Assembly (NCBI RefSeq): GCF_013359945.1
Contig: NZ_JABWCS010000218.1
Coordinates: forward strand, 186,001 to 250,000
Reading direction: 5' to 3'
Source: Paenibacillus agri
GTDB taxonomy: Bacteria; Bacillota; Bacilli; Paenibacillales; Paenibacillaceae
Length of the DNA: 64,000 nucleotides
Made by a program: the position numbers and the translations under genes. How positions within the stretch are numbered: the stretch's first letter is position 1; each line of letters starts with the position of its first letter. Under the pieces are notes generated by a model. The model saw only the letters and a program-made list of their open reading frames with translations. It ran no database searches and was not told where the DNA came from. This document shows positions 32,556-41,222 of the stretch, piece by piece.

Positions 32556-33461
32556 ATGAAAAATCTAACCTCCCGAACCCAAATGCTGTACACTCTTGGA
32601 TTTCTTTTCTTTCTGATTTCCGCATTCGCCGCTTTTTTTACGGGAGTGAAGGTTGGCGCAGATAAAACGGAAGCAAAATACGAACACCTCCAGGAGGCCA
32701 AGAGCCCAGAGGAATCTTCTGGATCATACCAGCAGCAGGATCTTGTTACCTTCTATCATAACGTATTTTTGCCTTATCGGGAATTCAAGCGAAGCTGGAA
32801 CAGCGAAGTCGACAAGCTCGCCCGAAGTACAGATACCCGTGAAAACGCCGCCACACTCAAGAACCTGGGTATCCTGGCTGACAAACAGTATAAAAAGGTT
32901 AACCAGGACTCTATTTTCAGCAATTCACCGCTGCTTCAGCAGTCCCAACTGAATATCCTGAAAAGTCTGACTCTCTTCTCACAGGCCTCCGGCAAGGTAT
33001 CCGCCAGTGCAGGGGGAACGGAAACTGCCAAGCTGCTAAAAAGTGATCCTTTTACAGTCAGCGCAATTAAATTGGGCATGCAGTCACAAAAACAATTCTA
33101 CGATTCCATGCTGAAGTGGGGTGCCAGAGCCAACAATAAGATACCCGCTACCACCAAGGAGATCAAAACGCTGAGCTTTGTCCAATGGAAGAAGATGCCG
33201 TTACTGCTCAAGAATGCGACAATCGCGGATATGCTGCTGAACCGGGGGATATTTGCGGGGTATGATCCCCAGGACATCACAGCAAAAGTGGACGATATGA
33301 TTTACTCCGGCACCGCAAGCTCGCTCAAGCTCGCAGACGTTCAGTCGTCTCTGACGCTGCTGATTTCCACAGGTGCTGTTCAGGAACAGGATTTCATCAA
33401 ATGGCGGGATCAATATTATCCTAAGGAAACGATTCCCCAGCTCCCGTTCTTTTATGAATAA
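32556..33461 (+). CDS. Uncharacterised membrane-anchored protein
   Basis: I do not recognise this 301-residue protein. One N-terminal membrane helix (YTLGFLFFLISAFAAFFTGV) is followed by a helical domain on the outside of the membrane, beginning with LVTFYHNVFLPYREFKRSWNSEVDKL. AAGGAGCACTTAATT stands before the ATG. It is divergent from the CAAX protease gene and alone in its transcription unit, upstream of the serA T-box leader. Confidence 0.75.
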   Translation: MKNLTSRTQMLYTLGFLFFLISAFAAFFTGVKVGADKTEAKYEHLQEAKSPEESSGSYQQQDLVTFYHNVFLPYREFKRSWNSEVDKLARSTDTRENAATLKNLGILADKQYKKVNQDSIFSNSPLLQQSQLNILKSLTLFSQASGKVSASAGGTETAKLLKSDPFTVSAIKLGMQSQKQFYDSMLKWGARANNKIPATTKEIKTLSFVQWKKMPLLLKNATIADMLLNRGIFAGYDPQDITAKVDDMIYSGTASSLKLADVQSSLTLLISTGAVQEQDFIKWRDQYYPKETIPQLPFFYE

Positions 33462-33534
33462 GACCAGTTACTGCATCATAACGAAAAATGAGGCTCACTT
33501 CAAGCAGACGTAAGACTCATCCTGCAAAAGCCTA

Positions 33535-33564
33535 TTGACACATTTGGCATGGCCATGTTACATT
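33535..33564 (+). promoter_or_regulatory. Candidate sigma-A promoter of serA
   Basis: TTGACA at 33535 and TACATT at 33559 with 18 bases between. Transcription would start about 15 bases before the T-box stem I region. Confidence 0.6.
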
Positions 33565-33585
33565 ATGAAAAATTAATCAAGCAAA

Positions 33586-33838
33586 AGCGATGATGGAACA
33601 AAGACGATGCTAGTCTACAGAGAGCCGGTGGTTGGTGCAAACCGGTGACGAACAGAACTCTTTAGCGCTCCTGAGATATTGTATCGAACTTTAAGTAGAT
33701 GCAATCGGTTCACTCCGTTACCAGTGTGGCCTATGCAGGCCATTGAGGCTGCTTCTGACAAGGAGCAGTGAATTAGGGTGGTACCACGACAACTCTCGTC
33801 CCTTACTACGGCAGTAGTATGGGGTTGAGAGTTTTTTT
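33586..33838 (+). promoter_or_regulatory. T-box riboswitch upstream of serA
   Basis: T-box leaders sense uncharged tRNA and prevent termination. Stem I features are present: CAGAGAGCC followed by GGTGGTTGGTGCAAACC, the AG-bulge and distal loop. The 14-base T-box sequence reads AGGGTGGTACCACG (33774-33787). It is followed by the terminator AACTCTC...GAGAGTTTTTTT (33791-33838). The specifier codon is not certain: around GAACTCTTTAGC both TCT and AGC are serine and CTC is leucine. Serine is expected from the regulated gene. Confidence 0.95.
33791..33838 (+). terminator. Terminator of the serA T-box
   Basis: Stem AACTCTC / GAGAGTT plus inner CCC / GGG pairs, with TTTTTTT. It competes with the antiterminator formed by the T-box sequence. 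Confidence 0.9.
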
Positions 33839-34062
33839 GTATCTCCAGCATCCCAATATCCTTCTATCATATGGGCTATTGTCTTATTTTCGCGGGATAG
33901 TTGTATCCAATTTCTTTGATGCGACACCGCGTTGCTTCGTTATTTTTGTAGCGTTCTTCTTCATGACTGTAACAAAACAAGATACTACGGGTACTGTGGA
34001 CCGCCCTTTCGGGGGCATCCTCAACATAAAAAGCTTTCTAATCATAAGGAGGAAGAGAAACC

Positions 34063-35655
34063 ATGTTTAAAGTATTAGTATCGGATCCGATCAGTGATTT
34101 GGGGATTCAGCAGTTGATGGATGCAAATGATGTAACGGTTGACAAGAAAACAGGACTTAGCGAAGACGAACTCATTGCGATTATTGGGGATTACGACGGC
34201 CTGCTCGTGCGCAGCCAAACAACAGTTACTGAAAAAATCATTGAAGCCGGAAGTAAGCTAAAGGTCATTGGCCGCGCTGGCGTAGGCGTTGACAACATCA
34301 AGCTGGATGCTGCTACCCAGCGTGGGGTAGTTGTTATTAACGCTCCGGATGGTAACACCATTACAACTTGTGAGCACGCTTTTGCCATGATGATGGCGCT
34401 TGCCCGTCACATTCCACAAGCCTATGCCAAGACTATTGGCGGTACATGGGACAGAAAGTCTTTCCTCGGCGTTGAGCTGCGCGGTAAGACACTTGGCGTA
34501 CTCGGCATGGGCCGGATCGGTAGCGAAGTAGCAAAGCGCGCCAAAGCCTTCGGTATGAGCATTTTGGCATTTGATCCGTTCTTGACAGCCGACCGTGCTG
34601 AAAAGCTGGAAGTGAAGCTGGCTTCTGTTGACGATATCGTGCGGAATGCGGACTTCATCACTGTGCATACTCCACTGACACCTGAAACACGTCATATTAT
34701 TGCCCGTCCGCAGTTCGAAGTCATGAAAAAGGGCATGCGCATTGTTAACTGTGCCCGCGGTGGCATCATTGACGAGCTCGCACTAGTAGAAGCAATTGAC
34801 AGCGGGATTGTTGCTGGAGCCGCCTTTGACGTATTTGAGAAGGAACCGCCTGAAGCTGACCACCCGTTCCTCTCCCATCCGAAAATTATTGTAACGCCGC
34901 ATCTGGGTGCTTCAACCGTTGAAGCCCAAGAGAACGTTGCAATCGACGTTTCTGAGCAGGTACTCAATATCCTGCGTAACGAACCGTTCATTAATGCTGT
35001 TAACATTCCACCGGTAGCACCAAGCGTAATGAACAAGCTGCAACCTTACTTTAACCTTGGTGAGAAACTTGGTAGCTTTGCTACCCAAATCACCGACGCA
35101 GCGATCCGTGAAATTCACGTTGAATATGCCGGAGACCTCTCGGATGTGGATACACAGCCGCTGACCCGCTACATCGTGAAAGGGGTGCTTTCCCGTCACT
35201 TTGCTGGGGATGTTAATATTGTCAACTCCATGCATCTGGCCAAAACCCGCGATGTGAATGTTGTTGTGACCAAAGCTTCCAAAACAAAAGGCTTCACCAA
35301 CCTCATCACCGTGACTTTGAAAGCTGAGCATGATGAAGAGCGTCTCGTAGCCGGCACCCTGCTTCAAGGCTATGGCGAGCGGATCGTACGAGTGAATAAA
35401 TTCCCGGTTGATATTGCGCCGGAAGGTCATCAACTCGTCATCTCGCACAATGACAAACCGGGTATTATCGGTCTGGTAGGAACACTGCTGGGTGAGAACA
35501 ACGTCAATATCGCCTCCATGCAGGTTGGACGCAAAATCGTTGGCGGTGCAGCAATCATGCTGCTCACTGTTGACAAGGCCGTTCCACAAGACGTGCTCGT
35601 GAAGCTGGCTGGACTTCCAGAGATCAATACTGCTGAGGAAATCGTTCTGCTGTAG
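34063..35655 (+). CDS. serA: D-3-phosphoglycerate dehydrogenase
   Basis: SerA oxidises 3-phosphoglycerate, the first step of serine synthesis. The 530-residue protein is the long form: substrate and NAD domains with GVLGMGRIGSEVAKRAK, NCARGGIIDELAL (catalytic Arg), the Glu in VFEKEPPE and the His in VTPHLGASTVEAQ; an intervening ASB domain; and a C-terminal ACT domain (LVISHNDKPGIIGLVGTLLG) for serine feedback. GGAGGAAGAG precedes the ATG. Expression should depend on the T-box leader at 33586-33838. Confidence 0.98.
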   Translation: MFKVLVSDPISDLGIQQLMDANDVTVDKKTGLSEDELIAIIGDYDGLLVRSQTTVTEKIIEAGSKLKVIGRAGVGVDNIKLDAATQRGVVVINAPDGNTITTCEHAFAMMMALARHIPQAYAKTIGGTWDRKSFLGVELRGKTLGVLGMGRIGSEVAKRAKAFGMSILAFDPFLTADRAEKLEVKLASVDDIVRNADFITVHTPLTPETRHIIARPQFEVMKKGMRIVNCARGGIIDELALVEAIDSGIVAGAAFDVFEKEPPEADHPFLSHPKIIVTPHLGASTVEAQENVAIDVSEQVLNILRNEPFINAVNIPPVAPSVMNKLQPYFNLGEKLGSFATQITDAAIREIHVEYAGDLSDVDTQPLTRYIVKGVLSRHFAGDVNIVNSMHLAKTRDVNVVVTKASKTKGFTNLITVTLKAEHDEERLVAGTLLQGYGERIVRVNKFPVDIAPEGHQLVISHNDKPGIIGLVGTLLGENNVNIASMQVGRKIVGGAAIMLLTVDKAVPQDVLVKLAGLPEINTAEEIVLL

Positions 35656-35693
35656 GCTTCATGCTACTGCCTTAAATGATATCCATAGATACA

Positions 35694-35737
35694 ACAATAA
35701 GCCATCTCCGCTCTTTAGCGGGGGTGGCTTATTGTAC
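35694..35737 (+). terminator. Intrinsic terminator after serA
   Basis: ACAATAAGCCA / TGGCTTATTGT with an inner CCGC / GCGG stem. The T run is short (TGTACTTTA), so efficiency is uncertain. Confidence 0.8.
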
Positions 35738-35848
35738 TTTACTCAGGAACACAGAATCACATTTGCTTAAATTCTATTTTATATATGACATCAACTGACA
35801 TATTAATATGATAAACTTGAACTATAACGCTCAAGGAGGACAACGGAT

Positions 35849-36835
35849 ATGAGAGCTGACCGGCTCGTTTCTATATTACTGCTGCTGCAAAATCGCGGCA
35901 AAATGACCTCCCGTGACCTGGCGCAAACACTTGAGGTCTCTGAGCGGACCATATTCCGGGACATGGAGGCGCTTAGCGCAGCTGGCATTCCCGTACTGGC
36001 AGAGCGGGGACGAGAAGGCGGCTGGATGCTTACCGAGGGCTATCGCACCTCCCTGACAGGTATGAAGCCCAAAGAAATTACCTCCCTCCTGCTATCTGCT
36101 GACTCTACGATTCTTAGCGACCTTGGCATCGAAGGGGATTTCTCTTCAGCCGCCCGAAAGCTGGAGGCCGTAGTAGCATCGCATTCCAGCAGCCCCACTT
36201 TTGATTCGATTCAACGGATTCATGTGGACGGGGCAAGCTGGCATCCCTCAGACGAGTCATATCCTTTTTTGGCGCTACTGCAGGACGCCCTTTGGCATGA
36301 TCGTGTTGTCAAAATAACATACCTGCGCGATAACGAAGCCAGCGAACGGTTAATTCATCCCCTTGGACTCGTAACCAAACGCGGAGTTTGGTATGTCGTT
36401 GCAGAAAGCAGAGGTGAGCTACGGACCTACCGGGTGTCCAGACTACAACATGCAGAGCTAACGAATGACTTTTTCAAGCGCCCGGAAGACTTCGATCTTG
36501 GCCAGTATTGGCGGCAATCCACCCAGGCTTTCAAATCTGCCTTGCCAAGTTACCCAGCTAACGTGCTGATAAGGGAAGAAACAATGCAGGAATTCGAGCG
36601 GGAGAGATATCTTACCGTAAAAAACACTATCCCGTCCTCCCTCGCCGGGTGGCTGGAGATTGAGGTCGATTTCAACTCCCTAGAGTGGGGCTGCCGGGTA
36701 CTTTTGTCATATGGGTCCAGTGTCCTGGTCCTTTCACCACAGGTACTGCAGGAGCAAGTACGACAAGCACTGATAGATACCACCGCATTATATGAGTCTA
36801 TCGGACAGAATTTAGTCAAAAATTGTCCCGAATAG
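35849..36835 (+). CDS. HTH and WYL domain transcription regulator
   Basis: A DeoR/YafY-type regulator. The N-terminal winged helix (MRADRLVSILLLLQNRGKMTSRDLAQTLEVSERTIFRDMEAL) binds DNA; the middle WYL domain contains GLVTKRGVWYVVAES and RTYRVSRLQ, a ligand-sensing fold often tied to DNA damage or nucleotide signals; a WCX-like C-terminus follows. AAGGAGGACAACGG precedes the ATG. No obvious target gene stands beside it: the next gene is a chemoreceptor 88 bases away on the same strand. It may control itself. Confidence 0.9.
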   Translation: MRADRLVSILLLLQNRGKMTSRDLAQTLEVSERTIFRDMEALSAAGIPVLAERGREGGWMLTEGYRTSLTGMKPKEITSLLLSADSTILSDLGIEGDFSSAARKLEAVVASHSSSPTFDSIQRIHVDGASWHPSDESYPFLALLQDALWHDRVVKITYLRDNEASERLIHPLGLVTKRGVWYVVAESRGELRTYRVSRLQHAELTNDFFKRPEDFDLGQYWRQSTQAFKSALPSYPANVLIREETMQEFERERYLTVKNTIPSSLAGWLEIEVDFNSLEWGCRVLLSYGSSVLVLSPQVLQEQVRQALIDTTALYESIGQNLVKNCPE

Positions 36836-36923
36836 CATTTATGTCAGTTCTTACAATAGACCTATCCCCCTTTAATCGCCTATAATATTACAATACACAA
36901 CATTAAAGGGGGACATATTTCCT

Positions 36924-38174
36924 ATGGACTGGATGTACAAGCTGCCTTTGAAAAAAAGAATTGTCGCCGGATGCTACCTCGTTGCCGCTTTATTCTCCAT
37001 CCCTGTTTTGGTTACATTTATTATTCTCGGCAAAATTGCTATCGGCATCATTCTGGTGGCCCTGCTTGCAACCCTGACTTACCCTCTTTCCCGCTTTGTT
37101 GAGAGAACGCTTACATCATCGTTCGATGACATCTCCAACGTAACGCATACGATCTCTAAGGGAGACTTTACGCATAGAGCCGACGAGAATGGCTCCATGG
37201 GTGATATCAGCCGCTCCTTTAATACGATGATCGACAAATTGAAGACCATTTTGACCGACGCCTCACAGATCACCCGTCAGGTTATGGATGCAAGCCGCGG
37301 CATCGAAGACAAGAATCAGAATCTGAAGATCGTCATGTCCCAGGTGGCGACCTCTTCTAATGAGCTGGCTCAAGGTGCCAACGAAATTTCGAGTGATATT
37401 GCCGGTATGATTGATTCTATTAAAGATATTGAGACTAAGGTCTCCAACTACGCACATTCAACCAAAGAAATGAACAAGAAATCTATACATACGCTAGAAT
37501 TGGTGGAGCAAGGTCGCCAATCGGTGGATACCCAGGCAGAAGGCATGCGCAAGAATATCGAAGCTACACAAAAAGTGGCCGATACCATTGATGCCCTTTC
37601 CCATAACGCTCGTGGTATCACCATGATTACGAAAACCATCACCGAAATTGCGGAACAGACCAACCTGTTGTCTCTGAACGCTTCCATCGAAGCTGCCCGT
37701 GCCGGAGAGCATGGCCGTGGATTTGCTGTGGTAGCTCAGGAAGTACGCAAACTGGCAGAGGAATCAACCGCTTCGACCAAAGAGGTCTTCGGCCTCGTAC
37801 GAAGCATTGAAAGTGACATTAAGGAAGCCATTGCGAACATCACCATCAATGAAGAAGTCGTTCAGGTACAGAATGAAATGATCATTCAAACTGCACAGAT
37901 TTTCGGGCAAATTGTCCAAAGTGTACAATACATCACCGAGCAAATCGCCGCCTTCTCTTCGGAAAGCGACCTGATGCTGGACAGTGCTCTGAAGATCTCC
38001 TCAGCGATTGAGAACATTTCAGCAATTACCGAGCAGACAGCAGCCAGCACCGAGGAGGTCTCTGCATCGATGAGTGAGCAGATCAATGCCCTGCAGTCCG
38101 TTGCAGATGAGTCTGAAAAAATGACGTCAGCCGTCTTCCAGCTACAAAAAACGATTCATATTTTTAAATTTTAG
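36924..38174 (+). CDS. Methyl-accepting chemotaxis protein without an extracellular sensor domain
   Basis: A 416-residue chemoreceptor. Two adjacent membrane helices (to about residue 58) leave almost no outside loop, so there is no ligand domain; a HAMP domain follows (FVERTLTSSFDDISNVTHTISKGDFTHRA), then the signalling coiled coil with the conserved tip EIAEQTNLLSLNASIEAARAGEHGRGFAVVAQEVRKLAEES. It may sense membrane state or act with other receptors. CheR at 5188 could methylate it. AAAGGGGGACA lies before the ATG. The C-terminus ends IFKF with no CheR-tether pentapeptide. Confidence 0.92.
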   Translation: MDWMYKLPLKKRIVAGCYLVAALFSIPVLVTFIILGKIAIGIILVALLATLTYPLSRFVERTLTSSFDDISNVTHTISKGDFTHRADENGSMGDISRSFNTMIDKLKTILTDASQITRQVMDASRGIEDKNQNLKIVMSQVATSSNELAQGANEISSDIAGMIDSIKDIETKVSNYAHSTKEMNKKSIHTLELVEQGRQSVDTQAEGMRKNIEATQKVADTIDALSHNARGITMITKTITEIAEQTNLLSLNASIEAARAGEHGRGFAVVAQEVRKLAEESTASTKEVFGLVRSIESDIKEAIANITINEEVVQVQNEMIIQTAQIFGQIVQSVQYITEQIAAFSSESDLMLDSALKISSAIENISAITEQTAASTEEVSASMSEQINALQSVADESEKMTSAVFQLQKTIHIFKF

Positions 38175-38211
38175 GATTTGTCATAAAAAATTTATTTTTG
38201 TTTTTTCAACA

Positions 38212-38246
38212 CAAAACAGCCGTATAAGTTCAAACTTATACGGCTG
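38212..38246 (+). terminator. Intrinsic terminator after the chemoreceptor gene
   Basis: AACAGCCGTATAAGTT-CA-AACTTATACGGCTGTT, a 16-pair perfect stem. T run weak on plus, so it may serve mainly as a hairpin stop. Confidence 0.85.
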
Positions 38247-38681
38247 TTACTATAACTTATGAAACGTTTGCATTATATCACTTTCAGATCTTTCTGGAAG
38301 TTCATCTTCACAAATTAAGTTTATCCTCCCCCTGTCAAACACCCTACTTTTAACCCAGTCTCCTCCTGTGCAGTCCAATAGAAATTGAGCACTTGGATTC
38401 ATTGCCTTTCATGAAAACCATCACCACAAATTTAACTCCAACTAATTTCTTCAATTAATATCTAATCTTGTCCATTAAGTTGTTTTCATCTAATTTGCAT
38501 TTTTACACCAATCCCTTTAATACCATCTTGATTTCCCTCTGAATTATATGCATGTTTCCGGCCTATTTTGTAACCGCATTCGATTTTGCAATGCACCCTT
38601 GGATACATTTTAAATTAAAACTAAATTCCTACTTAATTTCATATTTTTCGTCAAATTCCGAGTTCGTTTGTGTAAAATATA
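38247..38681. other. AT-rich gap without visible genes
   Basis: No frame, terminator or known RNA motif is convincing here. Base composition is clearly more AT-rich than the flanking genes, and this continues to the riboswitch, which fits an inserted or fast-evolving segment. Confidence 0.6.
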
Positions 38682-38708
38682 TTGACAAAGACGAGCTAGG
38701 AATATAAT
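38682..38708 (+). promoter_or_regulatory. Candidate sigma-A promoter of the c-di-GMP-controlled operon
   Basis: Perfect TTGACA (38682-38687) and TATAAT (38703-38708) boxes, but only 15 bases apart, which is shorter than the usual 17. The riboswitch aptamer starts about 35 bases downstream. Confidence 0.65.
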
Positions 38709-38743
38709 GTAAAGGAAAATTATTCTTATAATTAGTTATAAAA

Positions 38744-38834
38744 TTTATATGGGCAAAATTCCTGAAAAGGAATGACGCAAAGCCATGGATCTACAGCCTC
38801 ATTTTTTTGGGGGCCATGACTGCCAGGTTGCAGA
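38744..38834 (+). ncRNA. Cyclic-di-GMP class I riboswitch (GEMM-I)
   Basis: The conserved core of the GEMM-I aptamer is visible: GGGCAAA, a short stem ATTCCT-GAAA-AGGAAT with the GAAA tetraloop, then GACGCAAAGCC, a second arm (ATGG paired with CCAT around a T-rich loop) and the closing ACTGCCAGGTTGC. In the Vibrio Vc2 aptamer the matching segments are GGGCAAACC, GAAA, GACGCAAAGCC and GGGGUUACC. Ligand binding is inferred from this match. The aptamer precedes terminator hairpins and the four-gene operon starting at 39030. Confidence 0.87.
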
Positions 38835-38889
38835 GAAAACCAGGAGGATCGACTTAATTTTGCGGTCTGATTGGCGGTTTTTTGCTTCC

Positions 38890-38926
38890 AACCTGTGCTC
38901 CATTATTCGAGCACAGGTTTTGTTGT
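38890..38926 (+). terminator. Riboswitch expression-platform terminator
   Basis: ACCTGTGCTC-CATTATTC-GAGCACAGGT followed by TTTGTTGTTTC. A second, weaker candidate lies before it: GCCA at 38822 with TGGC at 38871, followed by GGTTTTTTG. It uses the 3' strand of the aptamer and so could be the ligand-dependent switch. Confidence 0.85.
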
Positions 38927-39029
38927 TTCTTTGTACCTGTTAGTATCGTTCTAAACATTTGGCATTACCAGAACGATAATATATTTATCTTTTACTTAAC
39001 CCAATTCATTTACTTGAGAGGTGTTTTTT

Positions 39030-40658
39030 TTGAAGACAGTCGCAGATTATATGGCGGAGGCACTACGTAACCTCGGAGTAACCCATTCATTTGGTATTAT
39101 TGGTAAATCCATTTGTCCCTTAGTTCTAAAGATGGTGGATTACGGTATTGAGTTTATTCCTGGAAGACATGAATCCAGTTCCGGCTTTGAAGCCGCAGGC
39201 TATGCGCTCAAGACTGGCGGACTAGGCGTTGCTTTCGGAACATCCGGGCCCGGAGGAACGAATCTTCTTACTGCAGCAGCCCATGCCAAAGCGAATAACA
39301 TTCCGGTGTTATTTATTACAGGGCACCAATCCATAAAAGAACTAGGCATTCCGCAATGTCAGGATTCTTCCTCATATCTGGCTGACCTTGCAGATATGTT
39401 TAAACCAGCTACCCTGTTCAGTAAGCTCGTAGAACGTGGCGATAACTTAAGCACCATTTTCAATCATGCTATCTCTATTGCCCTGAGCGGTAACCGTGGT
39501 CCCGTTCATCTTTGCTTGCCATTCGACGTTCAGACTGAACTTCTGGAAGAATTCCCGGTAGTTTATCCAGAGCGTGAGTCGTTCGTTAGCATCTCCAATT
39601 ATGACCGCATAATCAACACTATCAACAATGCTGAGAACCCACTGATTATTGCCGGTAAAGGTGTTAACCGTTCCGGGGCTCACAAAGAGCTGATCGAACT
39701 GGCTGAAACATTCAACATCCCTGTCGTGACCTCTCCTGGAGGCAAAGGCGCTATTCCTTGGGATCACCCGCTGTATCACGGTCCTGTAGGTGTCGGCGGA
39801 TGTACACATGGCGATGACATGCTGAATCGTAGTGATTTGTATATCGTGCTGGGCTCCCGTCTGAGCGATATGACTATCTGTAATCTCAAACGCGAGAATC
39901 ATCCAGAAACATTAATTCAGTTCGATAGTGACCCAACGTTTGTAGGCAAGATTCTGACCTCCAAAACTATACCGGTCACCGGGGATCTACGTGATAATCT
40001 TGTGTATTATCTTGAACGCTTGGATAGAGATTCTGTGACCAAACATAATACTCCAAGCTTTAACTATCGGGAAGAACTGCCTGAGCTTCCAGGCCTGTCA
40101 CTCGCTTCAGTTATGAGCGTGATGAGTGACTTTATTCCATACAACAACACTGTGTTCGTGGATGATGGAAGTCATGGCTTTAATGCCGTTAAATGGTATA
40201 ACGTTAAAAAACCGGGCAGTTTTGTGTTCGATGCCTATTTTGCCTGCATGGGTAATGCAATTGGCATGTCTATCGGCGCCAAGGTGGCATCACCGGATGA
40301 AACGATCTTCTGTGTGACTGGCGATGGATGCTTTATGATGCTGGGTGCAGAGATTAATACAGCAGTATGTAAGGATATCCCGGTTATTTTCATCGTTGTG
40401 AACAACATGCAGCTGGATATGGCGCTTAAGGGCATGGAGAAGACTACGGGCCGTATTGACGGAACCCTGTTCGAAGTCCCAATGGACGCTGTGAAGTTCG
40501 GCGAATCGCTTGGAGCAACCGGATATCGCTGTGAAACTTTGGATCAATTCTCCGCTGCGATTGCAGATGCAGTAGCCTTGAACAAGGTCGCGGTAATCGA
40601 ACTGTTGACAGACCGTGACGAAGTACCACCTACTGCACACCGTGTAGTGAATCTTTAA
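39030..40658 (+). CDS. Thiamine diphosphate enzyme, acetolactate-synthase-like
   Basis: A 542-residue enzyme of the ThDP family that includes acetolactate synthase, benzoylformate decarboxylase and related carboligases. The catalytic glutamate is kept (GRHESSSGFEAAGYAL, Glu48), as are FGTSGPGGTN, the central domain and the C-terminal ThDP/Mg site GDGCF (431) to VVNNM (458). It is unlikely to be the housekeeping acetolactate synthase: no small subunit follows and local sequence differs. Probable reaction: decarboxylation or carboligation of a 2-oxo acid. TTG 39030 lies 7-8 bases after GAGAGGTG; I reject the earlier in-frame codon at 39021, which lies in the ribosome site. First gene of the c-di-GMP-controlled unit. 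Confidence 0.9.
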   Translation: MKTVADYMAEALRNLGVTHSFGIIGKSICPLVLKMVDYGIEFIPGRHESSSGFEAAGYALKTGGLGVAFGTSGPGGTNLLTAAAHAKANNIPVLFITGHQSIKELGIPQCQDSSSYLADLADMFKPATLFSKLVERGDNLSTIFNHAISIALSGNRGPVHLCLPFDVQTELLEEFPVVYPERESFVSISNYDRIINTINNAENPLIIAGKGVNRSGAHKELIELAETFNIPVVTSPGGKGAIPWDHPLYHGPVGVGGCTHGDDMLNRSDLYIVLGSRLSDMTICNLKRENHPETLIQFDSDPTFVGKILTSKTIPVTGDLRDNLVYYLERLDRDSVTKHNTPSFNYREELPELPGLSLASVMSVMSDFIPYNNTVFVDDGSHGFNAVKWYNVKKPGSFVFDAYFACMGNAIGMSIGAKVASPDETIFCVTGDGCFMMLGAEINTAVCKDIPVIFIVVNNMQLDMALKGMEKTTGRIDGTLFEVPMDAVKFGESLGATGYRCETLDQFSAAIADAVALNKVAVIELLTDRDEVPPTAHRVVNL

Positions 40659-40673
40659 TCAGGGGGCCAATTT

Positions 40674-41054
40674 ATGAGCGACAATTTGAACAAAAATATC
40701 AATAGTGGTCTCAACCACTTTGCTAACTTATCTGGGGAGTATGGTGCCAAAGCTTTGGCACCTATTAAAGACCATTTTCCAGATCTGGCTGAATACATTA
40801 TGGGCGCCGCCTACGGTGACATTTTCCAGCGCAACACGATCGGTGATGACTGGAAAGAAGTTGCCGTGATCTCCGCCTTGATTGCGATGGGACAATACGA
40901 ACAACTGGGCGTTCATTATGTTATGGCGCTAAGTGTAGGCGTCACTGAGGAACAGCTTAAGGGTGTTCTGCTTCATTTGGTGCCTGCTCTAGGAGCTCCG
41001 CGTGTAATCAGCGCCTTTAACGTATTGCTCGAAGTTTTAGAAGAAGTGAAGTAA
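40674..41054 (+). CDS. Carboxymuconolactone-decarboxylase-like protein without cysteines
   Basis: A 126-residue all-helical protein of the CMD/AhpD superfamily; the core segment DWKEVAVISALIAMGQYEQLGVHYVMALSVGVTEEQLKGVLLHLVPALGAPR is diagnostic. AhpD-type peroxidase partners need a CxxC motif, but this protein has no cysteine at all, so redox activity is excluded; decarboxylase or lactone chemistry with the Glu/His pair (KEVAVI, GVHYVM) is possible. It begins 15 bases after the ThDP gene with AGGGGGCC upstream. It may act on the product of that enzyme. Confidence 0.85.
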   Translation: MSDNLNKNINSGLNHFANLSGEYGAKALAPIKDHFPDLAEYIMGAAYGDIFQRNTIGDDWKEVAVISALIAMGQYEQLGVHYVMALSVGVTEEQLKGVLLHLVPALGAPRVISAFNVLLEVLEEVK

Positions 41055-41222
41055 TATCTGTAAAATTCAAAAATTTACATTTTTCGACTTTATCATTGTA
41101 ATTCTATCAATCATATGCTATTAATATAGTTAAATTATCCCAAAAATAAGTATAATATCGATTGCCGAAATTAGGGAATCAAAGTTTTTGGATAAAACTA
41201 ATTTATAGGAGCGATGAAACGA

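Noticed and set aside
39030..40658. Housekeeping acetolactate synthase (ilvB/alsS)
   Set aside because: No ilvN, ilvC or alsD follows; the neighbours are CMD-like, STAS-like and FabH-like genes under a c-di-GMP switch.
41055..41213. Second riboswitch or sigma-D promoter in the gap before the STAS-like gene
   Set aside because: Only a TATAAT-like box without a good partner was found, and GCCGAAAT lacks a correctly spaced TAAA.
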